64,000 nt of DNA from an uncultured Christensenella sp. (GCA_910583995.1 CAJTYW010000005.1:62001-126000); one strand, 5' to 3'; positions 17,642 through 26,268 are shown, numbered from the stretch's first letter. The notes: a model not told the origin generated them from the sequence alone. Numbers and translations: made by a program.

Positions 17642-17976
17642 ATTAATCCTTTTATCGCTTTATAAACTAACAAATGTATAAAGCAAAATTTTGATAATTT
17701 AACTATAACAAATTGGAAATAAAAAGTCAATATAAAAGTGTGTAAAAAACGCCATTTAGTAGATGGATAAAAATGGTAATTACTAGTATACAATAAGGGA
17801 ATTAGACTCAAGGTGGCTATAATTGAGCGTTATAAAAAAAGTTGTGTAAAATGTATGTTTAATTTTAAAAAATATATTGAATATATATAAAATATATGTT
17901 ATACTAACTTTGTAATTTTTTAAAGACTTTTATATAATGGGATTTATGAATTATAATAAGGTTAAAGGGTGAAGTT
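17642..17976. other. 335-base intergenic region upstream of the sugar transporter
   Basis: AT-rich and divergent between the helical protein and the transporter. It contains the transporter promoter (17877-17905) and, at 17815-17824, a TGGCTATAAT stretch resembling an extended -10 box and followed by a small TATAA/TTATA hairpin. Nothing else is recognisable. Confidence 0.6.
17877..17905 (+). promoter_or_regulatory. Sigma-A promoter for the GPH transporter
   Basis: TTGAAT (17877-17882), 17-bp spacer, TATACT (17900-17905), about 70 bases before the start codon. Confidence 0.7.
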
Positions 17977-19854
17977 ATGACTAAAAAAGTAAGAAAAAAA
18001 GCAGAATATGACCCGCTATCATACACTGCCAAAGAGCGTAATGGTTACTTAGTTGGTATGGCAGGACAAAATATCGTATATGGTATTATTAGTTCTGGTC
18101 TAGCATTCTATTTTAGTAACGTTATCGCATTGCCAGCACTAGCTATTTCTGTAATTATGGCAATCGCTCGTGTATGGGACGCAATTAATGACCCTATGAT
18201 GGGTACTTTCGTAGATAAAACAAAAAGCAAGTGGGGTAAATGCAGACCTTATTTGATTTTTATGCCAGTTATTATTATGATAAGTACGATTTTGTGTTTT
18301 GCAAACGGTATTTACAGCGTTAAAAACACATTCGGACAAAACTTTATGATAATTGCTTGGGCAGGTATTTCATACATACTTTGGGGTATGTTGTATACAG
18401 CAGCTGATATTCCGCTATGGGGTATTGCATCTCGTATGACAGCTAATGAATCTAAGCGTTCAAACCTTCTATCTCTTGCAAGAATGGTTGCGGGTATCGG
18501 TGGTGCGTTAGGATTTATTATGGTACCAATCGCACAAGCTCTTGCTAACGCATTCCCTAAAGGTAGTGCAGCTCAAACCGCTAAAAACTTACAATTGGCA
18601 TTTATCATTGTGGCAATTATTCTTGCGGTAGTAGGTACAATCTTGTTCCAGTGTGCAGCACTTGCTAAAGAAAGAGTTGATTGCGAAGAAGAAAAGAAAA
18701 GGGGTATCGTTGATAACTTCAAAATTATGTGGGCAAACAAGCCTTTCCGTAGAATTTTGATTTCAGGTATTATCAGAAGCCCATTCCAATTGTTGCTTAT
18801 CCTAGCAATGCCACTTATGACAATGTACTTTGGTAACAATGGTGCTACTGCAGATTTTGTTAAAAACATTCTATTGCAATACGGACCAATTGCTATCGGC
18901 GTATTCGGCGGACAATTTGGTGCTATGGCATTAACTCCTATCCTTTGCAAGAAATTTGAGAAAAAGACAATTTTCAATGTAATGAATATCGTATCTGGTG
19001 TTGCTTTTGCGATGATTTTTGTACTATACTTAATCTTCCCAACAACTTTGGGCGGCGTTCCTATTATCCTACTTTCAATCGCATTCTTGATTGCTAGTGC
19101 AGGTATCGGATTTATTATGGTATTACAATCAATGATGATTGCTGACTGCGTAGACTATGAAGAACACGCAAATGGTACTCGTCCTGATGGTGTATTCTTC
19201 TCTGGTCAATCATTCTTAACAAAACTTGCTGCAGGTCTTGCAGTTATGATTCAAGGTTTGTGTTATATGATTGTTGGTTATGAGACAGATGCTATCACAA
19301 GTATGAACTCAGCTTTAAGTTCAGGTTTGGTAACTTTTGCTGAAGAGTATAAAACATTTGCAATGATAATGTTCTTCCTTGTATCTATCCCACCTGCAAT
19401 CGGTATGATTTTATCTATCATTCCAATGCTAAAGTATGAATTGACAGATAAAGAACATACAAGAATTTTGGACGAACTAAATGCAAAAAGACTTGCTAAT
19501 GCAGAAGAAAATGCTAATGAATTGCAAACTAATGAGCAAGTTGACGCTGTATTTGGTGAAGGCGAAGAAAATGCAGAAAATATTAATGCTGCAGTAGACA
19601 ATGCAGATGCTGAGTCTCAAGACCAACCACTTGTTATGCCTGTTGCAGAATGTGCAGACGAACCTGTGCAAGAAACTCCTGCTGAAGAGACAGCACAAGA
19701 CGACACTACTCAAGACATAGTGGAAACACTAGCTGAAGAAGTAGCGGAAGAGACTGAAGCTCAAGAAATTAAAAGCGAAGAAGTAGTGGAAGAAGCTGCT
19801 AACGACGCGATTGACGCACCAGTTGAAGAAACTGCAGAAGAGCCAAAAGAGTAA
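17977..19854 (+). CDS. GPH-family (MelB-like) sugar:cation symporter with long acidic tail
   Basis: Membrane transporter of the glycoside-pentoside-hexuronide family in the major facilitator superfamily. Residues about 20-490 hold 12 hydrophobic helices. Family signatures are ARVWDAINDPMMGTFVDKTK in loop 2-3, WGKCRPY just after it, and DCVDYEEHANGTRPDG near residue 390. The sugar cannot be read from sequence. Beyond residue about 505 comes an unusual cytoplasmic tail of roughly 120 residues, made almost only of Glu, Ala, Asp, Val, Thr and Gln, with no aromatic residues, and likely disordered. RBS AAAGGGTG precedes ATG 17977. It is monocistronic with its own promoter and terminator. Confidence 0.9.
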   Translation: MTKKVRKKAEYDPLSYTAKERNGYLVGMAGQNIVYGIISSGLAFYFSNVIALPALAISVIMAIARVWDAINDPMMGTFVDKTKSKWGKCRPYLIFMPVIIMISTILCFANGIYSVKNTFGQNFMIIAWAGISYILWGMLYTAADIPLWGIASRMTANESKRSNLLSLARMVAGIGGALGFIMVPIAQALANAFPKGSAAQTAKNLQLAFIIVAIILAVVGTILFQCAALAKERVDCEEEKKRGIVDNFKIMWANKPFRRILISGIIRSPFQLLLILAMPLMTMYFGNNGATADFVKNILLQYGPIAIGVFGGQFGAMALTPILCKKFEKKTIFNVMNIVSGVAFAMIFVLYLIFPTTLGGVPIILLSIAFLIASAGIGFIMVLQSMMIADCVDYEEHANGTRPDGVFFSGQSFLTKLAAGLAVMIQGLCYMIVGYETDAITSMNSALSSGLVTFAEEYKTFAMIMFFLVSIPPAIGMILSIIPMLKYELTDKEHTRILDELNAKRLANAEENANELQTNEQVDAVFGEGEENAENINAAVDNADAESQDQPLVMPVAECADEPVQETPAEETAQDDTTQDIVETLAEEVAEETEAQEIKSEEVVEEAANDAIDAPVEETAEEPKE

Positions 19855-19871
19855 TTATAATCTGTAATAAT

Positions 19872-19905
19872 AAAAGCACTTTGCAAAAAAGCAAAGTGCT
19901 TTTTG
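19872..19905 (+). terminator. Intrinsic terminator after the GPH transporter
   Basis: Perfect 11-bp stem AAGCACTTTGC (19874-19884) with GCAAAGTGCTT (19891-19901), then T4G T4. Confidence 0.92.
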
Positions 19906-20002
19906 TTTTATGAGACAAATATTTATAATATAAAATTACTCATATAAACTCAACAAATACAACTCATTGACAACTAACATTTTATAAAAAGCAAAATTAA
20001 AA

Positions 20003-20171
20003 TCGTCGAACGATATTATATATTTATATTGCATTAAATAGTAAACTTTGTTTATAAATAGTACTTTAATATAATCATTATTATATTGCTACATTAAAAG
20101 TATAGATATTATAAAATCGTTTTTGACAAAAATAGCTAAAAAAGCAAGATAAGTATAGTCATTTTGACACT
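20003..20171. promoter_or_regulatory. Candidate Spo0A boxes upstream of spoIIE
   Basis: The Spo0A box consensus is TTTGTCRAA. A perfect copy is present in reverse orientation (TTTGACAAA, 20122-20130). Two 7-of-9 matches lie at about 20003-20011 (ATCGTCGAA) and 20163-20171 (reverse, TTTGACACT), the latter overlapping the -35 box. Confidence 0.5.
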
Positions 20172-20196
20172 TTTATATTTTATTTCCCTTTAAAAT
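20164..20196 (+). promoter_or_regulatory. spoIIE promoter with 21-bp spacer, Spo0A-dependent type
   Basis: TTGACA (20164-20169), 21-bp spacer, TAAAAT (20191-20196). The Bacillus spoIIE and spoIIG promoters are known for such over-long spacers (21-22 bp), which make sigma-A transcription depend on phosphorylated Spo0A. Confidence 0.55.
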
Positions 20197-20237
20197 TTGA
20201 TATTATTTTTTAGAATTCACTATTTGGAGCTAAAACT

Positions 20238-22640
20238 ATGAAAAATGATTTATTGATTGGGGAAACAGGTGCTCGTGATGCAGAAATAACCCCTTTTAAA
20301 GGGAAAAGTGGCAGTTTTTCGGAGCGAAGAAAAGCACACGGCTTTAAATCTTTGGGAAATAACAAAGTATATGACAGAAAAAGTATTCTTGCATTAATTT
20401 CTAAATATGTAGCCTATTTTGCAATGATGATTTTGCTTAATTTTGCCAAATCTAGTGCAGGACTTACACCTTTCAGTTTAGGATTTTTTGTAGGACTAGT
20501 TTATTGTAGGGAAAATGTTTTTGCACTATCCGTAGGTTACATATTATCGGGGATTATCACTGGTTTTACAGTGCAAAGGTTCGTGATTGCAATTTTGCCT
20601 GCAGCAATTTTTATTGCAGCAAGGTTGTTGCACCAATTCTTTTTGCGACCTATGAAAATGTTGCAAACCAACTTGTATGCTCTTATTTGTCAAATACCCG
20701 TCATTTTGTTTAATATAGCTACAACAGGGCAATTAATACATAGCATTTGTGCGGTTATTATCTCTCAAATTTTTACATACACTGCAACTATTGCCTTGTA
20801 TGCAGTAATTGTAAGGGGTGCAAAATATCACTTAGCAAAAGACGAACTTTTTGGGCTTTGTACATTGGTAGTTGCGCTATCAATAGGGCTGTTTGCAATA
20901 GATATTTTTGGGTTTAAGCCATTTTATTTGTTTGCAACCTTTGCATTGCTCATATTGGTATATTCGGGTAAAATAGGTGTGTCTGTACTTGGAAGTTTAG
21001 TCCTGGGGCTTGGTGCAGGGTTAGAAGCAGGCAATTTAATGATTGTAGGCGGACTTGTGCTAAGTGTGTTTTTTGCAATGCTTTTTGCTAAAAGCAATAT
21101 TTACATTTCCGCTTGCTCATATTTTATTGGGGACATATTTGTAGGACTTTATTTTAATTGTTTTGGAAAGTATGATTATTTGCACATAATAGCCGTTGCT
21201 GTTGGCATAATTACTTTTTTGGTAATACCCAAAAATGTAAAAGAGCATTTTGTGCATTTGTTTGGCGGTGGGACAAGTCAAAATGCGGAGCATTCCGTTG
21301 TTTTAAGAAATAGGCAAGAAACAAGTAGGAAACTTAGCGATATGGCAAAAGTATTTGCCGAAATAGGCGGAGTTTTGGGCGGTGCGGAACTAGTTGTAAC
21401 CGCTAATAACAGCTTAGAGCTTGCAGGGGAAATTGCAGTGGAACATTGTTCAAAATGCCCAAACTACAAGTTTTGTTCGGCTATGCTTGGCGGTGATACA
21501 ACGCTTGCAATAAAAGATATTGTAGACAAAGCAATGTACAACGGTGTGCTTACAAAAGACGACTTATCCCCATTCCTGCAAGGCAGGTGTACAAAACAAG
21601 ATTCGCTAATCAATCTATGTATAGATAAATCTGCAAAACTTGTAAAATTTTTGGACAGAAAAAATCAAATTGGTGCAGGCAGAATAATTTTAGGTGAGCA
21701 AATGCAAAGTTTGAGTGCAATGCTAATGTCGCTTGGTACAGAGATAAGAAGTGCAGTCTTTTTTGATACGGAAAGTGAGCAACAAATAATTACGGAATTA
21801 TATTATTACAATATTGTTTGCCGTGACATTGTAGTTAGTGGCGAAAATGGCGTGTATGGAGTAACTTTAACAGTAAGGCGTAAGGATAGCTCAAAATCCG
21901 CATTGCCTAATGTTGTCTCAAAAGTGCTAAAAGGTGTGTTTGAAGTTGTGGATTGCAGCGAGTCCAAAATATCCGGTTTTGATATTGTAACGCTAAAACA
22001 GTCGCCACAATATGCTATAACTTACGGCGTTGCAACTTGTGCTATGGACGGCAGTAGAGCAAGTGGAGATACCTTTAGCATACAAAAAGTCGCTTATGAT
22101 AAATTTATGCTTGTGTTGTGTGATGGTATGGGAAGTGGTGAAAAAGCAAACTTTAATTCCACATCTACAATTGGTATGATAGAAAATTTTTATAAAGCGG
22201 GCTTTAATAACAACGCTATACTATCGCTAATAAACAAAATACTTGCCACTTACAATAGCGAATCATTTACTTGTATTGACTTAGCTATGGTAGATTTAAC
22301 TCAAGGTGTGATAGATATTATTAAACTTGGCGGTACTCAAAGTATGCTTATAAGAAACAATAAATGTTATTTAATGGGCGGCGGGGCATTGCCACTTGGT
22401 ATTGTAGAAGAAGCAAAACCATACACAGATAGGCATATTGTAATGGACGGAGATATTATGGTTATGTATACGGACGGAATTTCCGATTATTTGGGACAAG
22501 ATAGTATTTGTGATATAATTATAAACAATCCCGCAACCAACCCTGAACAACTTGCAGACGATATTTTGCGTATGGCAACTGCAGGCGGGGCAAAAGACGA
22601 TAGCACAGTTATTGTTGCAAGAATATACAATAAAAAATAA
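20238..22640 (+). CDS. spoIIE: Stage II sporulation protein E, membrane PP2C phosphatase
   Basis: Dephosphorylates the anti-anti-sigma factor SpoIIAA to switch on sigma-F in the forespore, and takes part in the polar septum. After a charged cytosolic start (residues 1-50) come about ten membrane helices (about 55-330), a central regulatory region (about 340-590) with the cysteine cluster CSKCPNYKFC, and the C-terminal PP2C/SpoIIE phosphatase (about 590-800). The phosphatase shows LCDGMGSGEKAN, FTCIDLAMVDL, GGTQSMLIRNN, MYTDGISD and GAKDDSTVIVAR, so the metal-binding aspartates are present. ATG 20238 has GGAG upstream. Length (800) fits Bacillus SpoIIE. The tilS-hpt pair that follows spoIIE in Bacillus comes after the phase-variable locus here. 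Confidence 0.96.
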   Translation: MKNDLLIGETGARDAEITPFKGKSGSFSERRKAHGFKSLGNNKVYDRKSILALISKYVAYFAMMILLNFAKSSAGLTPFSLGFFVGLVYCRENVFALSVGYILSGIITGFTVQRFVIAILPAAIFIAARLLHQFFLRPMKMLQTNLYALICQIPVILFNIATTGQLIHSICAVIISQIFTYTATIALYAVIVRGAKYHLAKDELFGLCTLVVALSIGLFAIDIFGFKPFYLFATFALLILVYSGKIGVSVLGSLVLGLGAGLEAGNLMIVGGLVLSVFFAMLFAKSNIYISACSYFIGDIFVGLYFNCFGKYDYLHIIAVAVGIITFLVIPKNVKEHFVHLFGGGTSQNAEHSVVLRNRQETSRKLSDMAKVFAEIGGVLGGAELVVTANNSLELAGEIAVEHCSKCPNYKFCSAMLGGDTTLAIKDIVDKAMYNGVLTKDDLSPFLQGRCTKQDSLINLCIDKSAKLVKFLDRKNQIGAGRIILGEQMQSLSAMLMSLGTEIRSAVFFDTESEQQIITELYYYNIVCRDIVVSGENGVYGVTLTVRRKDSSKSALPNVVSKVLKGVFEVVDCSESKISGFDIVTLKQSPQYAITYGVATCAMDGSRASGDTFSIQKVAYDKFMLVLCDGMGSGEKANFNSTSTIGMIENFYKAGFNNNAILSLINKILATYNSESFTCIDLAMVDLTQGVIDIIKLGGTQSMLIRNNKCYLMGGGALPLGIVEEAKPYTDRHIVMDGDIMVMYTDGISDYLGQDSICDIIINNPATNPEQLADDILRMATAGGAKDDSTVIVARIYNKK

Positions 22641-22700
22641 ATTAAGCCAGAAATTATCTAAAAATTGATTAATAAATATAAAAAATAACCTTATAAAAAC

Positions 22701-22735
22701 CACCCTGAAATGAATGTTTCAGGGTGTAACTTTTT
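22701..22735 (+). terminator. Intrinsic terminator after spoIIE
   Basis: Perfect 10-bp stem CACCCTGAAA (22701-22710) with TTTCAGGGTG (22717-22726), then TAACTTTTT. Confidence 0.9.
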
Positions 22736-22834
22736 GTGTAAAGTTTTAATTTGTTATTTTGTTTGTTTTACGCAATAATCCAATCAAAAATCGGGGGTAA
22801 ATGGCAAAAATAAGGGATAGAAATGTAAAAAAAG

Positions 22835-22862
22835 AGTACATAGAATAAATATATCTATGTAC
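22835..22862. repeat. Left 28-bp inverted repeat of the putative invertible promoter
   Basis: Exact reverse complement of 22986-23013. It begins AGTACATAG and ends CTATGTAC, so each repeat also carries internal dyad symmetry, as recombinase sites often do. The match stops abruptly on both sides. Confidence 0.9.
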
Positions 22863-22985
22863 ATATTATATGAATATTATAAGGGTAAATGTAAGCTTTT
22901 GTCAAGGCTACGCTCAAGACTTTGTAAGATATTTAGCTAAATTTAACAGAAAATACATATTCGATTTTAAAAAACTCTCCAAAAA
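22863..22985. other. Putative invertible DNA segment (123 bp)
   Basis: Lies between two perfect inverted repeats, 52 bases before the start codon of a secreted protein. It contains a near-consensus minus-strand promoter now pointing away from that gene, and near its right end an anti-Shine-Dalgarno heptamer. It holds no open frame. No recombinase gene is in the window, so one would have to act from elsewhere. Confidence 0.75.
22876..22905 (-). promoter_or_regulatory. Strong sigma-A promoter inside the invertible segment, presently facing left
   Basis: On the minus strand TTGACA (22905-22900), 18-bp spacer, TATAAT (22881-22876): both hexamers match consensus exactly. Transcription would now run toward the spoIIE terminator. 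After inversion of 22863-22985 it would start about 55-60 bases before ATG 23038. Confidence 0.75.
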
Positions 22986-23034
22986 GTACATAGATATATT
23001 TATTCTATGTACTTAAAACAAATTAAAGGAGAGT
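22974..23034 (+). promoter_or_regulatory. Potential Shine-Dalgarno-masking hairpin
   Basis: ACTCTCC (22974-22980) is fully complementary to GGAGAGT (23028-23034), the ribosome site of the next gene. Between them the right repeat folds on itself (AGTACATAG with CTATGTACT). The masking strand lies inside the invertible segment, so it is adjacent only in the present orientation. Confidence 0.5.
22986..23013. repeat. Right 28-bp inverted repeat of the putative invertible promoter
   Basis: Exact reverse complement of 22835-22862, ending 24 bases before ATG 23038. Confidence 0.9.
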
Positions 23035-23037
23035 ATT

Positions 23038-24732
23038 ATGAAAAACTTAAAATCAAGAAATCTAAATAATATTTTTCATAGCAAAACAATGTTGGTGTTT
23101 ATGCTAACTTTAGTTTTTGCGGTAGCATTGCTTGTTTACTCAATAAAACCAGTATTTGCGTTGACTGCAAATAATGGAGCAGTGCAAGCAGGTAATGGTG
23201 CAGACCTTTGGAATAATGTAACAAACACATTTAACCAAAATGTATTGCAAGATATAAATAACAAATTGTTTGGGACAGAAAATCCAGTTACTTATGTAGA
23301 AAACAATTACAATGAACAGGAATTTGAATGGTCAAAAGGCAAAGTAGTAACTGCAAGGACAATTAATAGTAAGGTCGGAAATGCGGAAGAAGGAATGGTG
23401 GTAACATTAGGTGGTAAGCAATGGAGTGTGACATCACTAACACTTGCAGATACACCAAACAATGAAAATAGCGTAATAATGACATTGTATTTAACACAAA
23501 ATGAAGGCTCATTTAAATATTCAGATTTTCCCTTAAAAATGGGGGCAGGAGTTGGTAGTTGTGAGATTAACTTTGGTGCAAATATGTATAGTAGCAGTAC
23601 GATTAGAAATCACTTGTTGACTGCGGATAATTGGAGTATGTTCAGTAGCGGTTATTTTGCGAGAAACTACCTTGTACAACCTAAATACATAGATTATCAA
23701 AACAACTTGACAAGAGAAGGCAGAGACGATGTAGGCGACTTAAAGAATGATACATTAGGAGAAGCATTTAAACCTTATACAGGTATCAATTGGGGTTGGG
23801 ACACAAGTGGAAATTGGAGTTCAAAAGCAGAATATGGCACGCACGTACCTTATGATGATAATACAACCATAAATGGCTATAGATACAATGATTGGGGTGA
23901 AGATTATATATGGTTACCATCAATTTTAGAAACGGGTGCAAAGTATAACGCAGATTCTCCAAATGGTGGTTGGTCGTTTTTTGCTGAAGAAAGTGTTTGG
24001 AAATTGACTCCGAATCAGCGTATGTATTCAGGTGAAAAATGGAGTTGGTTGCGTTCTGGCAAGGGAGACCATTACAACAATTCATATCTTCTTGGTTCGT
24101 CTGATGCGTGTATTGACGTCCTTACTAACGCCAGCCACGGTGTGCGTCCAGCAATACATTTAAATTTAAGTGCAGCAATGAAAGGCACAGCAAGTGGAAT
24201 AGCTCCAACAAAGGAAAGCGGCTACGATTATCAAACTGTAGATAGTAAAAATATAAGACAAAGCTATGTGCTATTAAGCAGAAAGCATAATGCAAGTGTA
24301 GACGGAAACAATGTGCTATGCAAAATCTTGCCAAAAACAAAAGTATCTACATTTGTAAAAAATTTAGAAAATGATGCACAATCAATAAGAGTATATGATA
24401 AAAACAATAGATTGATTTATGATAAAGGAGTAGAAGTAGTAGCAAATCAAATAATTGGGACTGGATATAGAGTAGAATTATACAATGGAACAACAAAAGA
24501 AGATGTTGTATACCTATCTGTACTTGGCGATATAAATGGCGACGGCAGGATAACAGCAAGCGATGTTACATATATAAGAGAGATAGCAAATGATAAAGAA
24601 TTATATAACGCATTAAATGAAGTAGAAAAACTTGCAAGCTTAATAATAAACAAAGGCAAGGTAACAAGTGCTGACGCTGAAATACTTTTAAATATAATGA
24701 CATACAAGTTAACAATAGATATATTCTATTAA
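23038..24732 (+). CDS. Secreted protein with DUF6273-type domain and dockerin-like C-terminus
   Basis: Probably exported: a signal peptide (about residues 1-42) has basic residues, a hydrophobic core LTLVFAVALLVYSI and a likely cleavage after VFA. Residues about 90-375 resemble DUF6273, seen in surface proteins of gut Firmicutes, with DYIWLPSILE, SWLRSGKGDHYNNSYLLGSS and the closing GVRPAIHLNLSAA. Residues about 490-560 look like a type I dockerin: GDINGDGRITASDVTYIRE is a calcium loop plus helix, followed by a second, weaker DAEILLNIM repeat. The job is unknown; adhesion or scaffold docking is possible. It is a stand-alone gene inserted between spoIIE and tilS, with an invertible-promoter candidate upstream and a strong terminator downstream. 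Confidence 0.8.
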   Translation: MKNLKSRNLNNIFHSKTMLVFMLTLVFAVALLVYSIKPVFALTANNGAVQAGNGADLWNNVTNTFNQNVLQDINNKLFGTENPVTYVENNYNEQEFEWSKGKVVTARTINSKVGNAEEGMVVTLGGKQWSVTSLTLADTPNNENSVIMTLYLTQNEGSFKYSDFPLKMGAGVGSCEINFGANMYSSSTIRNHLLTADNWSMFSSGYFARNYLVQPKYIDYQNNLTREGRDDVGDLKNDTLGEAFKPYTGINWGWDTSGNWSSKAEYGTHVPYDDNTTINGYRYNDWGEDYIWLPSILETGAKYNADSPNGGWSFFAEESVWKLTPNQRMYSGEKWSWLRSGKGDHYNNSYLLGSSDACIDVLTNASHGVRPAIHLNLSAAMKGTASGIAPTKESGYDYQTVDSKNIRQSYVLLSRKHNASVDGNNVLCKILPKTKVSTFVKNLENDAQSIRVYDKNNRLIYDKGVEVVANQIIGTGYRVELYNGTTKEDVVYLSVLGDINGDGRITASDVTYIREIANDKELYNALNEVEKLASLIINKGKVTSADAEILLNIMTYKLTIDIFY

Positions 24733-24758
24733 GTATTTAGATTAGGAAAAAACAAACA

Positions 24759-24786
24759 AAAAAGAGTGCTTAGCACTCTTTTTTGT
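24759..24786 (+). terminator. Intrinsic terminator after the DUF6273 protein
   Basis: Stem GAGTGC (24764-24769) with GCACTC (24773-24778), extended by A/T pairs, then T6. Confidence 0.88.
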
Positions 24787-24913
24787 TTTATGCTAATAAA
24801 AACTTTTGCCTGTTTAGTCTTTTTATTTTTGTGCTAAATGTCGCTTACTTCATTATAGTTGTACAATTTTTGGTATATCATTTTAAATAATAATTTTTAA
24901 ATAATATAAATCC

Positions 24914-24942
24914 TTGCAAAAAAAGATAAATCGTTATATAAT
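24914..24942 (+). promoter_or_regulatory. Sigma-A promoter for tilS, probably giving a leaderless mRNA
   Basis: TTGCAA (24914-24919), 17-bp spacer, TATAAT (24937-24942). The start codon is at 24949, only 7 bases past the -10 box, which is about where transcription should begin. Confidence 0.7.
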
Positions 24943-24948
24943 GGATAT

Positions 24949-26268
24949 ATGATAAAATCGCAAATTATTTCTGTTTTAGACAAATATCCCACAATTGCCC
25001 TAGCGGTTAGCGGTGGAATGGATAGTATGGCTATGTTGGAGTGGTTCAGACAAAATCGCCCCAAAGAAAGCTTTTTGATTGTAAATATCGACCACCATAT
25101 TCGTGGAGCGGAAAGTGAAAGAGACAGCAAGTTTGTGAGTGACTATGCAAAAAAGCACGGCATAAATATCAAAAAATACGATGTGGATTGCATACCTTTT
25201 GCAAAAGAAAAGGGCTATACATTGGAGCAAGCAGCAAGAATATTAAGGCATAAAATTTTTGAAGAAGTTGCCTTTAAATATGCAAATGTCATTGCAACGG
25301 CACACCATAGTTTAGACCAAGCGGAAAGTGTATTTATGCACATAGCGCGCGGTGCAGGGATTAACGGACTTGCAGGTATGTCGGTGGAAGACGGATATAT
25401 TATTAGACCGCTACTTATGACAAGCAAACAGGAAATTATTGATTATGTAAAAGCTTACAATATCGATTACTGCACAGATAGCACAAATAGCGAGAATAAT
25501 TACAGCCGTAATTTTATGAGAAATGTTGTTATGCCTGAGATTAAAAAGCATTATCCTACCTTTGATAACAATTTGATAAAGCTATCACAAAGGGCAAAGG
25601 AAATTGCAGATTTTATAGATATTAATACACCTGCTTTAACTTTAGAGTATGGCGGAGTTTATTGCGATATACAGAACAAGCACAATGTTATAAAAGCGGA
25701 AATGATAAGGCGTGCTTTTAGCTTGCTTGGCGTGTGTGTGGATATTGAAGAAAGACATATAAAAAGTATTATCGAGTTTGCTACAAGTTGCAAAACAGGC
25801 AGTATAGATATGCCTTATGATACAATTGTGTATAAGGAAAACAATAATATCGTAATTGCAAAAAAAACCGATTATGACATTAAAACATATCGATTTTCAC
25901 AAGGTTTTTACGAGTTTTGCGGGTTTGAATTGCAAGTTCAAAAGGTGGATTATAAGGCTTTTTCAAACAAAAACCATTGCGATAATGGTATAGAGAAAGA
26001 ATTGTTTATTTGCACGGATAATTTAAGTGGCTTAGAGATAAGGCAAAGAAAGCAAGGGGACAGAATAGATAAATTCGGGGGCGGAAGTAAAAGTTTAGGC
26101 GACTTTTTGACAGACAAAAAAGTGCCGTTAAGACTGCGGGATAGACTACCTGTTATTGCAAATGGAAATCAAGTAATATGTGTTTGCGGGGTGGAAATTG
26201 CAGGGCAAGCAAAAGTTACCGATAAAAGCAAAGAAATATATAAAATCAATTTAAAAAGCATTGATTAA
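24949..26268 (+). CDS. tilS: tRNA(Ile)-lysidine synthase
   Basis: Attaches lysine to C34 of the CAU-anticodon isoleucine tRNA so it reads AUA; essential in most bacteria. The PP-loop ATPase signature SGGMDSM sits at about residues 20-26, with HHIRGAESERD following and TAHHSLDQAE further on. The catalytic core occupies about 1-220 and the C-terminal tRNA-binding part about 230-439, ending with KVPLRLRDRLPVI. ATG 24949 has no ribosome site and directly follows a good promoter, so translation is probably leaderless. The next gene is hpt, the conserved tilS-hprT pair. At 439 residues it has normal length. Confidence 0.95.
   Translation: MIKSQIISVLDKYPTIALAVSGGMDSMAMLEWFRQNRPKESFLIVNIDHHIRGAESERDSKFVSDYAKKHGINIKKYDVDCIPFAKEKGYTLEQAARILRHKIFEEVAFKYANVIATAHHSLDQAESVFMHIARGAGINGLAGMSVEDGYIIRPLLMTSKQEIIDYVKAYNIDYCTDSTNSENNYSRNFMRNVVMPEIKKHYPTFDNNLIKLSQRAKEIADFIDINTPALTLEYGGVYCDIQNKHNVIKAEMIRRAFSLLGVCVDIEERHIKSIIEFATSCKTGSIDMPYDTIVYKENNNIVIAKKTDYDIKTYRFSQGFYEFCGFELQVQKVDYKAFSNKNHCDNGIEKELFICTDNLSGLEIRQRKQGDRIDKFGGGSKSLGDFLTDKKVPLRLRDRLPVIANGNQVICVCGVEIAGQAKVTDKSKEIYKINLKSID

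Larger units (their letters stand above)
19855..20237. other. 383-base intergenic region with spoIIE control signals
   Basis: After the terminator the stretch is AT-rich without open frames. It holds three candidate Spo0A boxes and a promoter with 21-bp spacing (listed separately). No other feature is seen. Confidence 0.6.
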
